A stretch of DNA of 64,000 nucleotides from an uncultured Prevotella sp. (GCA_902800365.1 CADCEF010000001.1:124001-188000), one strand, 5' to 3'. Counted from the stretch's first letter, positions 38,264-48,573 are shown. Notes: generated by a model not told the origin, from the letters alone. Numbers and translations are program-made.

Positions 38264-38290
38264 ATGAAAAAAAGAGAGCAACGCTCTCCT
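38264..38290 (-). terminator. Rho-independent terminator after GH5
   Basis: GAGAGC (38274-38279) and GCTCTC (38283-38288) form a tight hairpin with a 3-nt loop. On the minus strand it is followed by eight T (with one initial C). It lies just past the GH5 stop and splits locus 1. Confidence 0.75.
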
Positions 38291-38291
38291 T

Positions 38292-39647
38292 TTATTTGAT
38301 TACTTTCTTCCCTCCAACAATAACTAATCCTTTAGTGTTAGAGGGTACTCGTCGCCCCATTAAGTTATAGGTGGCTTGTTGCTTACTTTGATCAGTTAAC
38401 ACTTTTTTTATTCCAGATGTAGGGCCACCCCATTGGGCAGCCTCTACACCAGCCATGATACCATCCAGACTGTTTGTGTCAAAGACAGAAGGCTTGCTAC
38501 GGTCGATGATGCACATAATGCCGCCTGTGCCATAGCGATTGGGGTTGTTAATATCCCATACGTATGGAATAATGCCTCGTTTGATAGCTTCCTCGTTGAT
38601 GGTCTTATGGAACAACCACAGACTGGCATCGTGCTTTTTCTGAATGGAATTGTTGGTAAACTCACGCCAGTTGGCACCATACTCACCTAGGATTACAGGG
38701 TAGCCTTTATCTACAAAGGCCTCTTTCATCATCTGAAACTGCTCACGTACATAGGCCTCTTCACCCCAAGTACAGTTGTATTTCTTGTAGGTACCCGAGG
38801 GAACATGATTGGCTGCGCCCCAGAAGTAGTAAGGCTCATCGCCATTAGGACCTTCCCATACACCTGTGAACTGCGGTGGACTGTAGTAATGCACCTCTAT
38901 CATCAGTGCCTTGCTGGTAGTATCCTCAAATTTGCTCATATCTACATACTGGCTCGACAATTCGATGCTGGTATTCGGGCCCTGAACTACGAGTGTGCGC
39001 GAGGCGTTGTTACCACCAGTGGCACGTACAGCATCGATAAATGCCTGTTCGTAGGTCATCAGCACCTTTATCTGATCTTCTTTCTCTGCTTCAGGTTCGT
39101 TAAGTCCAGCAAAGAGCAAGTGCTCATCGTAGTCCTTGAAAGCCTCTGCTATCTGAGTCCACAATTTCTTCATCTTCTCGCAGTTGGCAGCAACGGTGGG
39201 TTCACTGATGTCTTTCTTAAACGTTCCCTGAATCCAACCACCGTCCCAATGGTCGTTCAACACCACATAGAGTCCATCATTTATACAATAGTCCACTATC
39301 TCCTTCACACGATTCATCCAAACAGGATCGATTGTCAACTCATCGGCATCAATGATATGTCCCATCACCCACGATGCAGGGATGCGGACCGACTTAAAGC
39401 CCTGAGCTGCCACATAGTCGATAATAGCCTGTGTGGTTGTTGTACCCTGCCAAGCTTTCTCTGCGCCAAGTCCACCATTGTTGGTGTATACATTATCAGT
39501 ACCTCCGCCCTCAAGTGTATTGCCCAGATTCCAACCAGGATACATCTTTGGGGCAATCTCAATCGCATTTGGAAGCTGAGATTGGGAGAAACTGACGGTG
39601 CTTCCCAGCACCGTCAGAATCAAGAGAGTTTTTCTAATACTATTCAT
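38292..39647 (-). CDS. GH5 endo-beta-glucanase with a short C-terminal sorting tail
   Basis: 451 residues. The signal peptide is about 1-22. GH5 signatures: GWNLGNTLE at 38-46, FKSVRIPASW, LNDHWDGGW, acid/base E184 in FAGLNEP and nucleophile E322 in ILGEYG. The overall pattern is that of GH5_4-type enzymes acting on beta-1,4-glucans such as xyloglucan or mixed-linkage glucan. The last 25 residues (YNLMGRRVPSNTKGLVIVGGKKVIK) match the short C-terminal sorting-like tail found on many Prevotella secreted proteins. It should cut the polymer outside the cell or at its surface. It is the last gene before a terminator. Confidence 0.88.
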   Translation of the reverse strand: MNSIRKTLLILTVLGSTVSFSQSQLPNAIEIAPKMYPGWNLGNTLEGGGTDNVYTNNGGLGAEKAWQGTTTTQAIIDYVAAQGFKSVRIPASWVMGHIIDADELTIDPVWMNRVKEIVDYCINDGLYVVLNDHWDGGWIQGTFKKDISEPTVAANCEKMKKLWTQIAEAFKDYDEHLLFAGLNEPEAEKEDQIKVLMTYEQAFIDAVRATGGNNASRTLVVQGPNTSIELSSQYVDMSKFEDTTSKALMIEVHYYSPPQFTGVWEGPNGDEPYYFWGAANHVPSGTYKKYNCTWGEEAYVREQFQMMKEAFVDKGYPVILGEYGANWREFTNNSIQKKHDASLWLFHKTINEEAIKRGIIPYVWDINNPNRYGTGGIMCIIDRSKPSVFDTNSLDGIMAGVEAAQWGGPTSGIKKVLTDQSKQQATYNLMGRRVPSNTKGLVIVGGKKVIK

Positions 39648-39686
39648 AATACTTTAAGTATGAATGAAAAACAACTAACTAATAAA

Positions 39687-41732
39687 TTAATCAATTCTTA
39701 AACAAGAAATTCTTACCTTAACGTTTTCGGCTCCAACGGCTTCCGACAGCCCAAGCAGGTCGATAGCAAAGATTGATATGCCAGAGCCTGCACCAGCGAG
39801 CGACATTGTATAGATACCATCGCCATTGATATGAACCGAGCCATTGCCATCTGCATTGTAGTTCCAGTTTTGGCAGCCCCATGTGCCGTCAGCAAATATC
39901 ATGCATGCATCGCACTCAGTATTGCCTATACCAGTAACCTCGAATGTCACACCAATACGATTTGAGAAGTTTACGGCACTACGGTCTACACCACATGTAG
40001 CATCGCTACCTGTGCCCGAGCCGTCCCACTCGTTGTAGATGTCGGCACGGAAGTTTCCGTTACCCTCAAGGTCGCCAGTTACCAACTTAGTATTGTCAAA
40101 TGCCAGTTTGGTGCCCCAGTCGTCCATCACGCAGGTATTCAGTTTGACATTCACGTTCTCAGCGCCTACGGCATTAGAGAGTCCGATGAAGTCGATTGCG
40201 AAGATAGCAATGCCCGAGCCGGCACCATGCAGCGTCATCGTGTAAGTGCCGTCGCCCTTCACCATTACAGAACCTTCACCATTGTCGTTGTAGTTCCAGT
40301 TCTGGCAGCCCCATGTGCCATCGGCAAATATCATGGCTGCCTGGCACTCTGTAGAGCCAATGCCTGTGATAGTGAAGGTTACAGAGATAGATTCCTGGAA
40401 GCTAACCTCGCTGCGGATAAGCACAGATGTGTCATCAGTGCCTGTGCCTGAACCATCCCATTCATTGTAGATATCGAAGCGATAGTTGCCATTGCCCTCG
40501 ATATCGCCTTGAACAGCATTGTAGTTGCGGATGGTGATACCTTCTTCTACAGGCTCCTCATCGCGAACTGAGCGGATAGCCAACTTGCTAGCACGCTGCA
40601 TCAGACCTGCCGATGCACCCTCAACGGCCACCTTCAAAGTCTTGCTATATGCATCGTTAATCTCATTGATAGTACCGCTCCAGTAGCTGCCCAGCGGCAG
40701 GAAGATACTGTTTCCGTTCTTAGCAGTGAATCGCACACCCTCTACTCCATCAACAGTTGTCTGTTCCTGAGTGGTCTTAGCTATCAGTTCCTCAATCTGG
40801 TCGATAGTTGGCATCTTACTCTTCGACTTTGCATCGCCGTCGATGCTCAGGCCGTAGATAGTATCGTCTTCTGTTCCTGCGATATCCCAAGGGGTATAGT
40901 CGTCGTTGTTGATAGAGGTATTGTAGAACGACTGATCGCCATAGCCCATCTGAATACCAACCTCAGACTCCTTCTCGGCACCAATGTTGCACTTAGCCCA
41001 TAGCACGCTCAAACCCATATCTACATACTCCATCGACTGGCTGGCTGTGGTAAAACTCTGGATGTTACCCAGTATAAACCCATCGCCCACCTTGGTGTAG
41101 GCTGCATAATAATAGGTAGTACCTGGTAGCAGCGACTTGGCATTAACCGTGAACGAGCCAGCTGCTTCATCCAGTGCAACATCTACACCAGTAGGCACTT
41201 CATCGGCCGTGAGGGCGTATTTGAAGCCAACTGATGTTGCTGCAAGAATATCGCTGATGCCCTGTGCCTGACCATTGAGAGTGGCACTGCAAGCAGTGAT
41301 GTTGCTGGCTGCCTGGGTAGCCACATCAGCATCGGTAGCCACAAAACTCTTCACCTCGCCATACTTGGTCACCTTGCCTTGCAGGGTTACAAATGTGGCA
41401 TAGTAATAGGTTGTGCCCTCTGTAAGTCCAGAAAGCGATGCTGACACCCTACCGTTCTCGTCTATTGAACCTATCTGACGTGTTCCACCCTGTGTGGGAT
41501 CAGAGTTGGTGCTATAAACCGAACCTACCTGATAAGAACTTGATGCCAAGCCTGAGAGATCCTGGATAGTACCGTAGGTAGTAGCCGAAATGGCTGTAAC
41601 GGCAGCATCGTCGGTGGTTATTGAGCTTATTACAGCACTTGTACTAATGCTATAATCCTCGTCGTTGCTGCAGGCTGTTGAAAACACAACAGCCATAAGC
41701 AGCATAAAACCTGATATAATCTTATTCTTCAT
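39687..41732 (-). CDS. Surface lipoprotein with FN3-like, FISUMP-like and two tandem C-terminal modules
   Basis: 681 residues from ATG 41732; the TTG three codons upstream is less likely. The signal is MKNKIISGFMLLMAVVFSTAC with lipidated C21. Two Ig/FN3-like domains (about 25-230; each has a GTTYYYAxY strand) are followed by a segment resembling the Fibrobacter major paralogous domain (YVDMGLSVLWAKCNIG). Residues about 409-533 and 554-680 are a tandem duplication, roughly 70 percent identical by hand alignment, with the shared core IFADGTWGCQNWNYN. The modules look like beta-sandwich carbohydrate-binding domains but match no CBM I can name. In the SGBP position of the locus it probably binds the glucan at the surface. 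Confidence 0.75.
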   Translation of the reverse strand: MKNKIISGFMLLMAVVFSTACSNDEDYSISTSAVISSITTDDAAVTAISATTYGTIQDLSGLASSSYQVGSVYSTNSDPTQGGTRQIGSIDENGRVSASLSGLTEGTTYYYATFVTLQGKVTKYGEVKSFVATDADVATQAASNITACSATLNGQAQGISDILAATSVGFKYALTADEVPTGVDVALDEAAGSFTVNAKSLLPGTTYYYAAYTKVGDGFILGNIQSFTTASQSMEYVDMGLSVLWAKCNIGAEKESEVGIQMGYGDQSFYNTSINNDDYTPWDIAGTEDDTIYGLSIDGDAKSKSKMPTIDQIEELIAKTTQEQTTVDGVEGVRFTAKNGNSIFLPLGSYWSGTINEINDAYSKTLKVAVEGASAGLMQRASKLAIRSVRDEEPVEEGITIRNYNAVQGDIEGNGNYRFDIYNEWDGSGTGTDDTSVLIRSEVSFQESISVTFTITGIGSTECQAAMIFADGTWGCQNWNYNDNGEGSVMVKGDGTYTMTLHGAGSGIAIFAIDFIGLSNAVGAENVNVKLNTCVMDDWGTKLAFDNTKLVTGDLEGNGNFRADIYNEWDGSGTGSDATCGVDRSAVNFSNRIGVTFEVTGIGNTECDACMIFADGTWGCQNWNYNADGNGSVHINGDGIYTMSLAGAGSGISIFAIDLLGLSEAVGAENVKVRISCLRID

Positions 41733-41755
41733 AATTGTCAATTTTCAATTGTAAA

Positions 41756-43627
41756 TTACTTCAAAACTACATCGCCTACATCGTACTTCACACCGATGGT
41801 AACCACGATAGTGTTACTGAACTTGAAGAGATGGGTGTGAGATGCAGACTCGTCACTCCAAGGATTCAGAATGTAGCGGCGACCTGTAGTAGGATCATCG
41901 CCAACTTGACGAGAGATGGTCTCATCGTCCATACCTTCCTCTGATCCAAGTACTTCTGTGCCATCCACCTTGATACTTTTGATAATCAGGTCAGTGTTAG
42001 GATGCTTCTTCAGAATCTTGGCCACGTCAAGGAACATCAGGTATGGGTCCTGAGTGTTTGATGAGCCATCGTTGGTGATGGTGAATACGTAGTCGCCCTC
42101 GCCAGTGATGTAAACCTCAGGACTGTTGAGGAATGCCCAACCAGTATCAGAGAAGCTGAGTACACCTGTAAAGCTCTCTACCTGAGCACCACCAGTCTGC
42201 TTTTTAAAGTGGTAGGCCAGATACTCGTAAGCATTACCCTGATCGTCGTACTGTTTAGAACCCAGCCACAGGTCTGTCAAGTCGCCAGTACGATCGCTAA
42301 TCTCGTAGGCGATAACCTGCAGTTGATTGTTGCTTGAGGCAAACTTGATGTTCTTGTTGGTTGAGATGCCAAACGAAGGCAACTGCGAGAAGGTGATGAC
42401 ACCTTCGTCGCTAATGTCATATGTGCCTTCGGTGATGTTACCCTTAATATCTGTTACCTTAAATGTCTTTGTCTTGGAATTAAGTTCAAACTCAGCATCT
42501 GTAATATCCGGATCGCCTGCAAAACCAGAGCGAGAGATTTCCTCGCCAGCCAGTGTAAACCAACCGAAAGGTGTATCCTCATCAAACTTATAGGTAGTGG
42601 TGTTCTGATTGAATGGCTGCAGGAAGTTCATCCAACCCTCAGGCAGTGTGATGGTGGTGATAACAGGTGCCACATAGTTGTCTTTATATTCTTTAGAGAT
42701 ATAGTTGAATGTGAACGGAGTGTTATCGTTCGAACCACCGTCGAACATAATCTGCATAGCATTGTCTGTAAGATAGATAATCTTGTAGTTACCATCAGGA
42801 CGCTGGCCCAGGATAGCATCATCCTGACCAGGACTCAAGGGGATAACACCTGTAAATGAGATGGTGTGAGAGGCTACATCCATATTGAACGAGCCCTTCT
42901 GACCGTTCACGTCCACATTGGCACCATTAATCAGGTCGAAAGTCATTGTGCCATAGTCGGCAGCACCGCAAATCCAACTGTTACCTGCAAAGTCGGCAGC
43001 CCAGTACCACTCGCTGGCGTATGTAGGATCGATGGCAGTAGAGGCATCCCACTGCTCAGAGTCGAGATAGTTCTCACCAGCAATGTTGTGGAAGCTGTCC
43101 CACGACTGACCTGAGGTATAGAACCACTTAGGACCACCAAACTTCAAGCAGGTTCCATTAGCATCGAGGTCGAGAACCCATGTCTTTGAATGGCCTACAC
43201 CGCCTGTAAGCATGGTCCATGCTGCATCAGATATGAGGTTAGGATTCATCTTGTCGATATGGAACGTAGCACGTTCGCTGAATACGATACCACCACGAGT
43301 CTGAACACCCATGCGGACATAATAGTCGCCATCGAATGCCACACCCACCTGATAGGTGCTGTTGGTGCTGGTACCCGATATGCTCACATCGTCAGATGTA
43401 GGAGCAGGTCCGTACTCCCAGTACACAGAGTAGCTGCTGGGCAGCAAACTTGTAAACGTAACCTGATTAGTGCTCTGGTCTACATTCACAGAGAAACCTG
43501 TGTTCTCGGCCAGTTGGGCTGCGGTCAGATCGATATTGCCCATGCTATCAGAATCAGGCGTACATGCAGCAAGCAACATTACGATGCTCGCCAACACACT
43601 ATATAATAGATTCTTTGTTTTCATCAT
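41756..43627 (-). CDS. SusE/SusF-like surface glycan-binding lipoprotein
   Basis: 623 residues. The lipoprotein signal ends in LLAAC (C22). An N-terminal Ig/PKD-like domain (SYSVYWEYGP... YYVRMGVQTRGG) is followed by a large beta-rich part with a lipocalin-like segment (GTMTFDLINGANVDVNGQKGSFN) and a C-terminal domain from about residue 470 (SFTGVLSFSDTGWAFLNSPEVYITGEGDYVFTI). It lies directly after SusD, 31 nt downstream, where surface glycan-binding proteins are encoded. Ligand presumably the beta-glucan cut by GH5. No catalytic motif is visible. Confidence 0.8.
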   Translation of the reverse strand: MMKTKNLLYSVLASIVMLLAACTPDSDSMGNIDLTAAQLAENTGFSVNVDQSTNQVTFTSLLPSSYSVYWEYGPAPTSDDVSISGTSTNSTYQVGVAFDGDYYVRMGVQTRGGIVFSERATFHIDKMNPNLISDAAWTMLTGGVGHSKTWVLDLDANGTCLKFGGPKWFYTSGQSWDSFHNIAGENYLDSEQWDASTAIDPTYASEWYWAADFAGNSWICGAADYGTMTFDLINGANVDVNGQKGSFNMDVASHTISFTGVIPLSPGQDDAILGQRPDGNYKIIYLTDNAMQIMFDGGSNDNTPFTFNYISKEYKDNYVAPVITTITLPEGWMNFLQPFNQNTTTYKFDEDTPFGWFTLAGEEISRSGFAGDPDITDAEFELNSKTKTFKVTDIKGNITEGTYDISDEGVITFSQLPSFGISTNKNIKFASSNNQLQVIAYEISDRTGDLTDLWLGSKQYDDQGNAYEYLAYHFKKQTGGAQVESFTGVLSFSDTGWAFLNSPEVYITGEGDYVFTITNDGSSNTQDPYLMFLDVAKILKKHPNTDLIIKSIKVDGTEVLGSEEGMDDETISRQVGDDPTTGRRYILNPWSDESASHTHLFKFSNTIVVTIGVKYDVGDVVLK

Positions 43628-43658
43628 TCTAATGTTTAATGTTTAATCTTTAATGTAA

Positions 43659-45299
43659 TCACCATCCGGCATTCTGCTTAAGCACTCCATTAGAGAGGAT
43701 AATCTGATTCTGAGGAATCTGGCAGAGGCCTTTCTTAGCCTTGATATTCTCGGCAGAGATAACCACCTTGTCGGCATTGCCGCCCGACATCACATCGATG
43801 CCGCTGGTAGCTATCTGCTGTGCTGCATAGTCTATGCCCTGGCGCAGCAGGTCCCAGTAGTTGATAGCTTCGAAAGCAAACTCAAACTTACGTTCTTTGA
43901 GGATAGATGCCTGCGAAACGGCTACTGGCTGCAGTCCGGCACGTGCACGAACCTTGTCCAAATAGCTCTGGGCGTTGCTGCTACCCAGTTCGGCAGCCAT
44001 CAGCAGCACGTCGGCATAGCGCATGATAACCCAGTCCTGATGGTTCTGCTCCTGGAATCCGCCACTACCGTCAATTTTGGTAGCACTGGTTCCATCGGCA
44101 AAGCAGAGTGGTGAGTACTTCTTGATAACATATCCTGTATATTCGCGCTGGTCCTTATAGCTGGCATCAAAAGCATCGGCATTCACAATGCCTTCGTTTA
44201 CAATGTCGATAACCGAAGCTTTCTTACGGGTATCGCCAACCTCATACTGATTTACAAACAGAGGATTAACGGTGAGAGCTCCCCAACCGCGACCGTAAGG
44301 TGCTACAGGCAGATTGCGCATACCCAGCATCACCTGCCAGCGGTTCGAGTCGTTGTTACCGTTATAGTCCTGAGTATTGGTAAACTTCATGGCTAATACG
44401 GTTTCGCTGTTACCATCGCCGGCATAGGTGCCCAACAGTGTTACAGCATCGCCTACCTCGGCAATACCTGCCGATGCAGCAGGCCACAGGTTCTTATACT
44501 CTGATACCAGATCATACTCGCCGCTGTTAATCACGTCCTCGCAGTAAGCCAGAGCCTTCTCCTTGGTCACACCGTCGATGTTGCTGCCATAATAGCCTGT
44601 ATAGAATAGGTATGCACGTGCGTAAAGAGCCTCGGCAGCATACTTGGTGATATGACCGTCGTTGTTGGCAGCATCAGCCTTAGGATAAGCATCGGCAGGG
44701 ATGTTGTCGATGGCGTACTGCAGGTCGTCGAAAATCACCTGATACACCTCGGCAGGTGTAGCCTGTGGCACGTTCTCCTCGGTAGCTACAGTAAGCAGGG
44801 GCACATTGCCGAACATACGAACCAGGTCAAAATACAATATGGCGCGCAGAGCGTGACACTCGCCCATATAGGTGCCTTTCAGTGTCTCGTTCTTCCATTC
44901 TATCTGTGGTTCATACTTGATGAGCTCATTACAGCGGTAGATACCCTCGTAATAACGTGCCCAGTCGGTTTCGTATAGGTTGATGTCCGACGATGACTGT
45001 GCAATATCAAAACGGTCTACCACCTGATATCCTCGTCCATCGGTATTACCTGTAGCTCCAAAGCACTCTGCTCCCATCACCTCAGAGGCTACATAGAACG
45101 AGAAGCCTGGAGCACTGCTGGTCTGGCGCCAACCGTCGTAGCAGCCTATCAGTGCGCGATAGGCATCATTCTGAGTTTTATAGAAATTGCTGGTATTCGA
45201 CTCTGTCTTCGACTCCACATCGAGATAGCTCTCTGTACATGAAACCACGCCGAACGACATCAGGGCCAGCAGCGTCTTAGTTATTGTTGATATTTTCAT
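43659..45299 (-). CDS. SusD/RagB-type nutrient-binding outer-membrane lipoprotein
   Basis: 546 residues from ATG 45299. This start is supported by a good Shine-Dalgarno (GGGAGGAAAG) and by the lipoprotein signal MKISTITKTLLALMSFGVVSC (C21). The SusD hallmarks follow: NFYKTQNDAYRALIGCYDGW, the TPR-like helices CNELIKYEPQIEW and GECHALRAILYFDLVRMFGNVPLL, and the C-terminal YWDLLRQGIDY and IPQNQIILSNG segments. It forms the lid on the SusC barrel encoded 16 nt upstream. It lies outside the cell and captures the oligosaccharide. Confidence 0.94.
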   Translation of the reverse strand: MKISTITKTLLALMSFGVVSCTESYLDVESKTESNTSNFYKTQNDAYRALIGCYDGWRQTSSAPGFSFYVASEVMGAECFGATGNTDGRGYQVVDRFDIAQSSSDINLYETDWARYYEGIYRCNELIKYEPQIEWKNETLKGTYMGECHALRAILYFDLVRMFGNVPLLTVATEENVPQATPAEVYQVIFDDLQYAIDNIPADAYPKADAANNDGHITKYAAEALYARAYLFYTGYYGSNIDGVTKEKALAYCEDVINSGEYDLVSEYKNLWPAASAGIAEVGDAVTLLGTYAGDGNSETVLAMKFTNTQDYNGNNDSNRWQVMLGMRNLPVAPYGRGWGALTVNPLFVNQYEVGDTRKKASVIDIVNEGIVNADAFDASYKDQREYTGYVIKKYSPLCFADGTSATKIDGSGGFQEQNHQDWVIMRYADVLLMAAELGSSNAQSYLDKVRARAGLQPVAVSQASILKERKFEFAFEAINYWDLLRQGIDYAAQQIATSGIDVMSGGNADKVVISAENIKAKKGLCQIPQNQIILSNGVLKQNAGW

Positions 45300-45300
45300 A

Positions 45301-45314
45301 TTTCTTTCCTCCCA
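45301..45314 (-). promoter_or_regulatory. Strong Shine-Dalgarno before the SusD gene
   Basis: GGGAGGAAAG ends about 6 nt before ATG 45299 on the minus strand. Most starts in this window lack such a site. It fixes the start 13 codons inside the longer frame. Confidence 0.65.
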
Positions 45315-45315
45315 T

Positions 45316-48300
45316 TTAGAATTTAACATTAGCACCAATAAGGATAGTACGTGGGCGTGGATAGTAACCTACGTCAACGCCGCTCACCCATCCGTCGGTT
45401 CCGTATCCGATTTCAGGATCCATCCCCTTGTATTTTGTGAAAGTAATAAGATTCTGTGCCTGTACATACAGTCGCAACTGCTTACAGTACTTATTTTTCC
45501 AGATGCGAGCCAGGTCATAACCCAGTGTCACGGTCGAAATGCGCAGATAGTCGGCATCGTGAACATACAGGTCAGAGAACTGCCAGTTGATGTTGGTTGT
45601 AGTTACGCGTGGAATGCGATTGCTGGTACCTTCGCCAGTCCAGCGCTGCAGTATTTCGGTGGTGTAGTTTGCCTGTGCGTTTGCGTGGTTACGATAGGTC
45701 TGAACAATTTTCTGTCCTGCAGCACCATTTGCCTGAACCGAGAAGTCGAGTCCCTTATAGTCGAATCCAAGCGTAAATCCGTAAGTAAAGTCAGGCATAC
45801 CATTACCCAGGTCAACTTTATCGTCGTCATTAATCTGTCCGTCATGATTGATGTCGTAGTACTTTACATCGCCAGGCTTAACGTCGGCCTGAAGCACACC
45901 GTTACCATTCGAAATCCATTCTTCTATCTCCTTCTGGTTCTGGAAGATACCTGCTGTCTTGTAGCCCCAGAAGTAACCGATTGCATGACCATTCTGTGCA
46001 CGATAGAACTCAGGAGCGTTGTCGTAGAGCTGGTTGGTGGCACCATGTATGATACCATCATCGGTAGGAATGCTGCCCACCTCGTTCTTGTTATAGGCTC
46101 CGTTCACACCGATGTTGTAACGGAAGTCCTTGCCTATCATATCGTTCCAGGCCAGATTAAACTCAAATCCCTTGTTCTTCACATCGCCACCATTGATGGT
46201 TGGTGCACCTGTACCTACAGTGGCCAGTACGGGAGCTGTCACCAACCAATCCTTGGTAGTCTTAATATAATAGTCGAGGTTCACATTCAAGTGTCCACCA
46301 ATCATGCGAGCATCAATACCCACGTTGAACTGTTCAGATGTCTCCCATGTCACGTCAGGGTTAGCCACACGGCTTGGGTATGCGCCCCAGTTGTTGCCCA
46401 GTACCGAAACAGACTCTGTATCATCATAACCTGATGTTCCAAACAGATAGTGGGTATTGGTATTTTTAACAGGAGCCAGATACTGATAGTCTGATATATT
46501 CTGGTTACCCACCTGTCCCCAGCTGGCGCGTAGCTTCAGGAAGTCGATAATCTTAGATATAGGCTGCATAAACTTCTCGTTAGAGATAGTCCAACCTGCA
46601 GAGACTGATGGGAAATAGCCGAAGCGATGGCCTCTGGCAAACTTGCTCGAACCGTCGGCGCGCAGGGTGGCGTTCACCATATAGGTATCCTTCCAGTTCC
46701 AGCCCAGACGTCCGAAGTAAGATATGGTACGAGAGTCGCCATGAGGACTGCCTCCTGCACTCAGACCGTCGTCGGTAGATGTAGCAGTACCATTATTTAC
46801 GTATGCGTGTCCCCAATCGTCGAATCCTTCTTTCAGATAGCCATTGGCAGCGCTAACCGATGTACCCTCGTAACGACTGGCCTCCATACCAACCAATGCG
46901 CTGAAGGCGTGCTCCTCGTTCACCGTCCAGTCATACTGAGCGGTATTGGTCCAGGTCATTGTCAGTCCGTGGTTCATCGCCTGACTGGCCGATGTGCGGG
47001 TGTCGTTATAGCTGTATGGACTGAAATGATAGAATGTAGAGAAACCGCGATACTCGCTAGTGCCATACACAGCACCGAAAACGCTGCGCAGTCTCAGTCC
47101 CTTCAGCGGGGTCAGCTCGGCATATACATTACCGCTGAATGTGGCATTCTTATTCTGATTATTGGTGTTGGTCATCATGTTACCGTAGGGGTTGCCATCA
47201 TACTGATACCAGTCGCTATAGTCGGTAGCATTATAAGGACTGCCATAGAAACCGTTGTAGCTGCTGGCATCTGCACCAGCCTCAGCCTGACTGCCGTCAA
47301 AGATGTTAGTGGCATAAACGGGGGCCAATGGCGATGTACCGAAGGCACCACGCAGGGTGTTGTTGTACTGATTGCCCACACCGATACCAACGGTCTTCGT
47401 GTACACAAAGCTAATCTGTTCGCCCACCTTCAGCAGTTTGTCAATCACGTTGTGCTCTGAGTTGATACGGAAGTTGTAACGCTCGTAGTTCGAAACATCC
47501 TTACCACCCACGATACCTTCCTGACTCATATATCCCATCGACAGCGCATAGGTCGATACCTTGTTACCACCGGTTATACCCAGGTTGTAGCTCTCCACCT
47601 TGGCGTTGCTCTTAAACATCTGGTCAATCCAGTTGGTATCATACAGATTACCATTTGGATCGTAGATGCTCTTCATACTACTGAAGTCGTATGGCTGATT
47701 GCCCGAGTTTATCTGCTGCTCATTCATGATGGTCATATACTCCTGCGAGTTAAGCATCGGAGCCTTGCGGGCCACGTTCTGCCAGCCGTAGTATGTGTCA
47801 AAGCTTATCTCTGCCTTGCCGGCACGTCCGTTCTTGGTGGTCACCAGTACCACACCATTGGCAGCTTGAGCACCATAGATGGCAGCCGAGGCAGCATCCT
47901 TCAGCACGTCGATACTTTCGATGTCGGCAGGGTTCAGGGTCGAAATGTCACCACCTATACCATCTATAAGGTATAAGGGACCTGAACTGCCCACGGTACC
48001 CAGACCGCGGATGTTCACCTTCATGCCCGAACCAGGCTGACCAGAGGTCGACTGGATGCTAACACCAGGCGTCTGACCCTGCATGGCCTGCAGCGGGTTG
48101 GTGGTGTTGAGCTTGGCAATGTCCTCACCCTTCACCTGGGTGGTTGCACCTGTCAACAGCTTTTTCTTCTGAACACCATAACCTATCACCACCACCTCTT
48201 CGAGCGATTGGCGATCTTCCTCTAGAACTACATTGATGGTGCTTGCACCACCAACCTTCACACTCTTAGTGAGATAGCCCACATAAGAGAACACCAAAGT

Positions 48301-48519
48301 CTGGCCCTGTTCTGCATTGATGGTGTAGTTGCCATCCATATCGGTAACGATACCCGAATTCTGGCCCTTCACCTGTACGGTAGCACCAATCAGGGGTTCG
48401 CCATCGGTAGCCGATGTGACCTTACCCGAGATTGGTTTTGCAGAAATAGTGCCAAACACAGCTTGCATCATGAACAATGTCACGATAAGCATCAATTGTT
48501 TAAGACTGATTTTTTGCAT
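45316..48519 (-). CDS. SusC/RagA-type TonB-dependent receptor of locus 1
   Basis: 1067 residues. Signal peptide (about 1-27), carboxypeptidase-regulatory-like domain (KPISGKVTSATDGEPLIGATVQVKG), link EEVVVIGYG at about 108-116, plug with NIRGLGTVGSSGPLYLIDG and VLKDAASAAIYGAQAANGVVLVTTK, then a 22-strand barrel closing with an aromatic-rich end (RPRTILIGANVKF). It imports glycan fragments across the outer membrane with TonB energy and the SusD lid encoded next. It is the first gene of the locus 1 transcript and diverges from its hybrid regulator. Confidence 0.96.
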   Translation of the reverse strand: MQKISLKQLMLIVTLFMMQAVFGTISAKPISGKVTSATDGEPLIGATVQVKGQNSGIVTDMDGNYTINAEQGQTLVFSYVGYLTKSVKVGGASTINVVLEEDRQSLEEVVVIGYGVQKKKLLTGATTQVKGEDIAKLNTTNPLQAMQGQTPGVSIQSTSGQPGSGMKVNIRGLGTVGSSGPLYLIDGIGGDISTLNPADIESIDVLKDAASAAIYGAQAANGVVLVTTKNGRAGKAEISFDTYYGWQNVARKAPMLNSQEYMTIMNEQQINSGNQPYDFSSMKSIYDPNGNLYDTNWIDQMFKSNAKVESYNLGITGGNKVSTYALSMGYMSQEGIVGGKDVSNYERYNFRINSEHNVIDKLLKVGEQISFVYTKTVGIGVGNQYNNTLRGAFGTSPLAPVYATNIFDGSQAEAGADASSYNGFYGSPYNATDYSDWYQYDGNPYGNMMTNTNNQNKNATFSGNVYAELTPLKGLRLRSVFGAVYGTSEYRGFSTFYHFSPYSYNDTRTSASQAMNHGLTMTWTNTAQYDWTVNEEHAFSALVGMEASRYEGTSVSAANGYLKEGFDDWGHAYVNNGTATSTDDGLSAGGSPHGDSRTISYFGRLGWNWKDTYMVNATLRADGSSKFARGHRFGYFPSVSAGWTISNEKFMQPISKIIDFLKLRASWGQVGNQNISDYQYLAPVKNTNTHYLFGTSGYDDTESVSVLGNNWGAYPSRVANPDVTWETSEQFNVGIDARMIGGHLNVNLDYYIKTTKDWLVTAPVLATVGTGAPTINGGDVKNKGFEFNLAWNDMIGKDFRYNIGVNGAYNKNEVGSIPTDDGIIHGATNQLYDNAPEFYRAQNGHAIGYFWGYKTAGIFQNQKEIEEWISNGNGVLQADVKPGDVKYYDINHDGQINDDDKVDLGNGMPDFTYGFTLGFDYKGLDFSVQANGAAGQKIVQTYRNHANAQANYTTEILQRWTGEGTSNRIPRVTTTNINWQFSDLYVHDADYLRISTVTLGYDLARIWKNKYCKQLRLYVQAQNLITFTKYKGMDPEIGYGTDGWVSGVDVGYYPRPRTILIGANVKF

Positions 48520-48573
48520 AGAACAATTTTGTTAATTAATTATTGGTTTCGAAAGTAATAATATTACTGGCGG

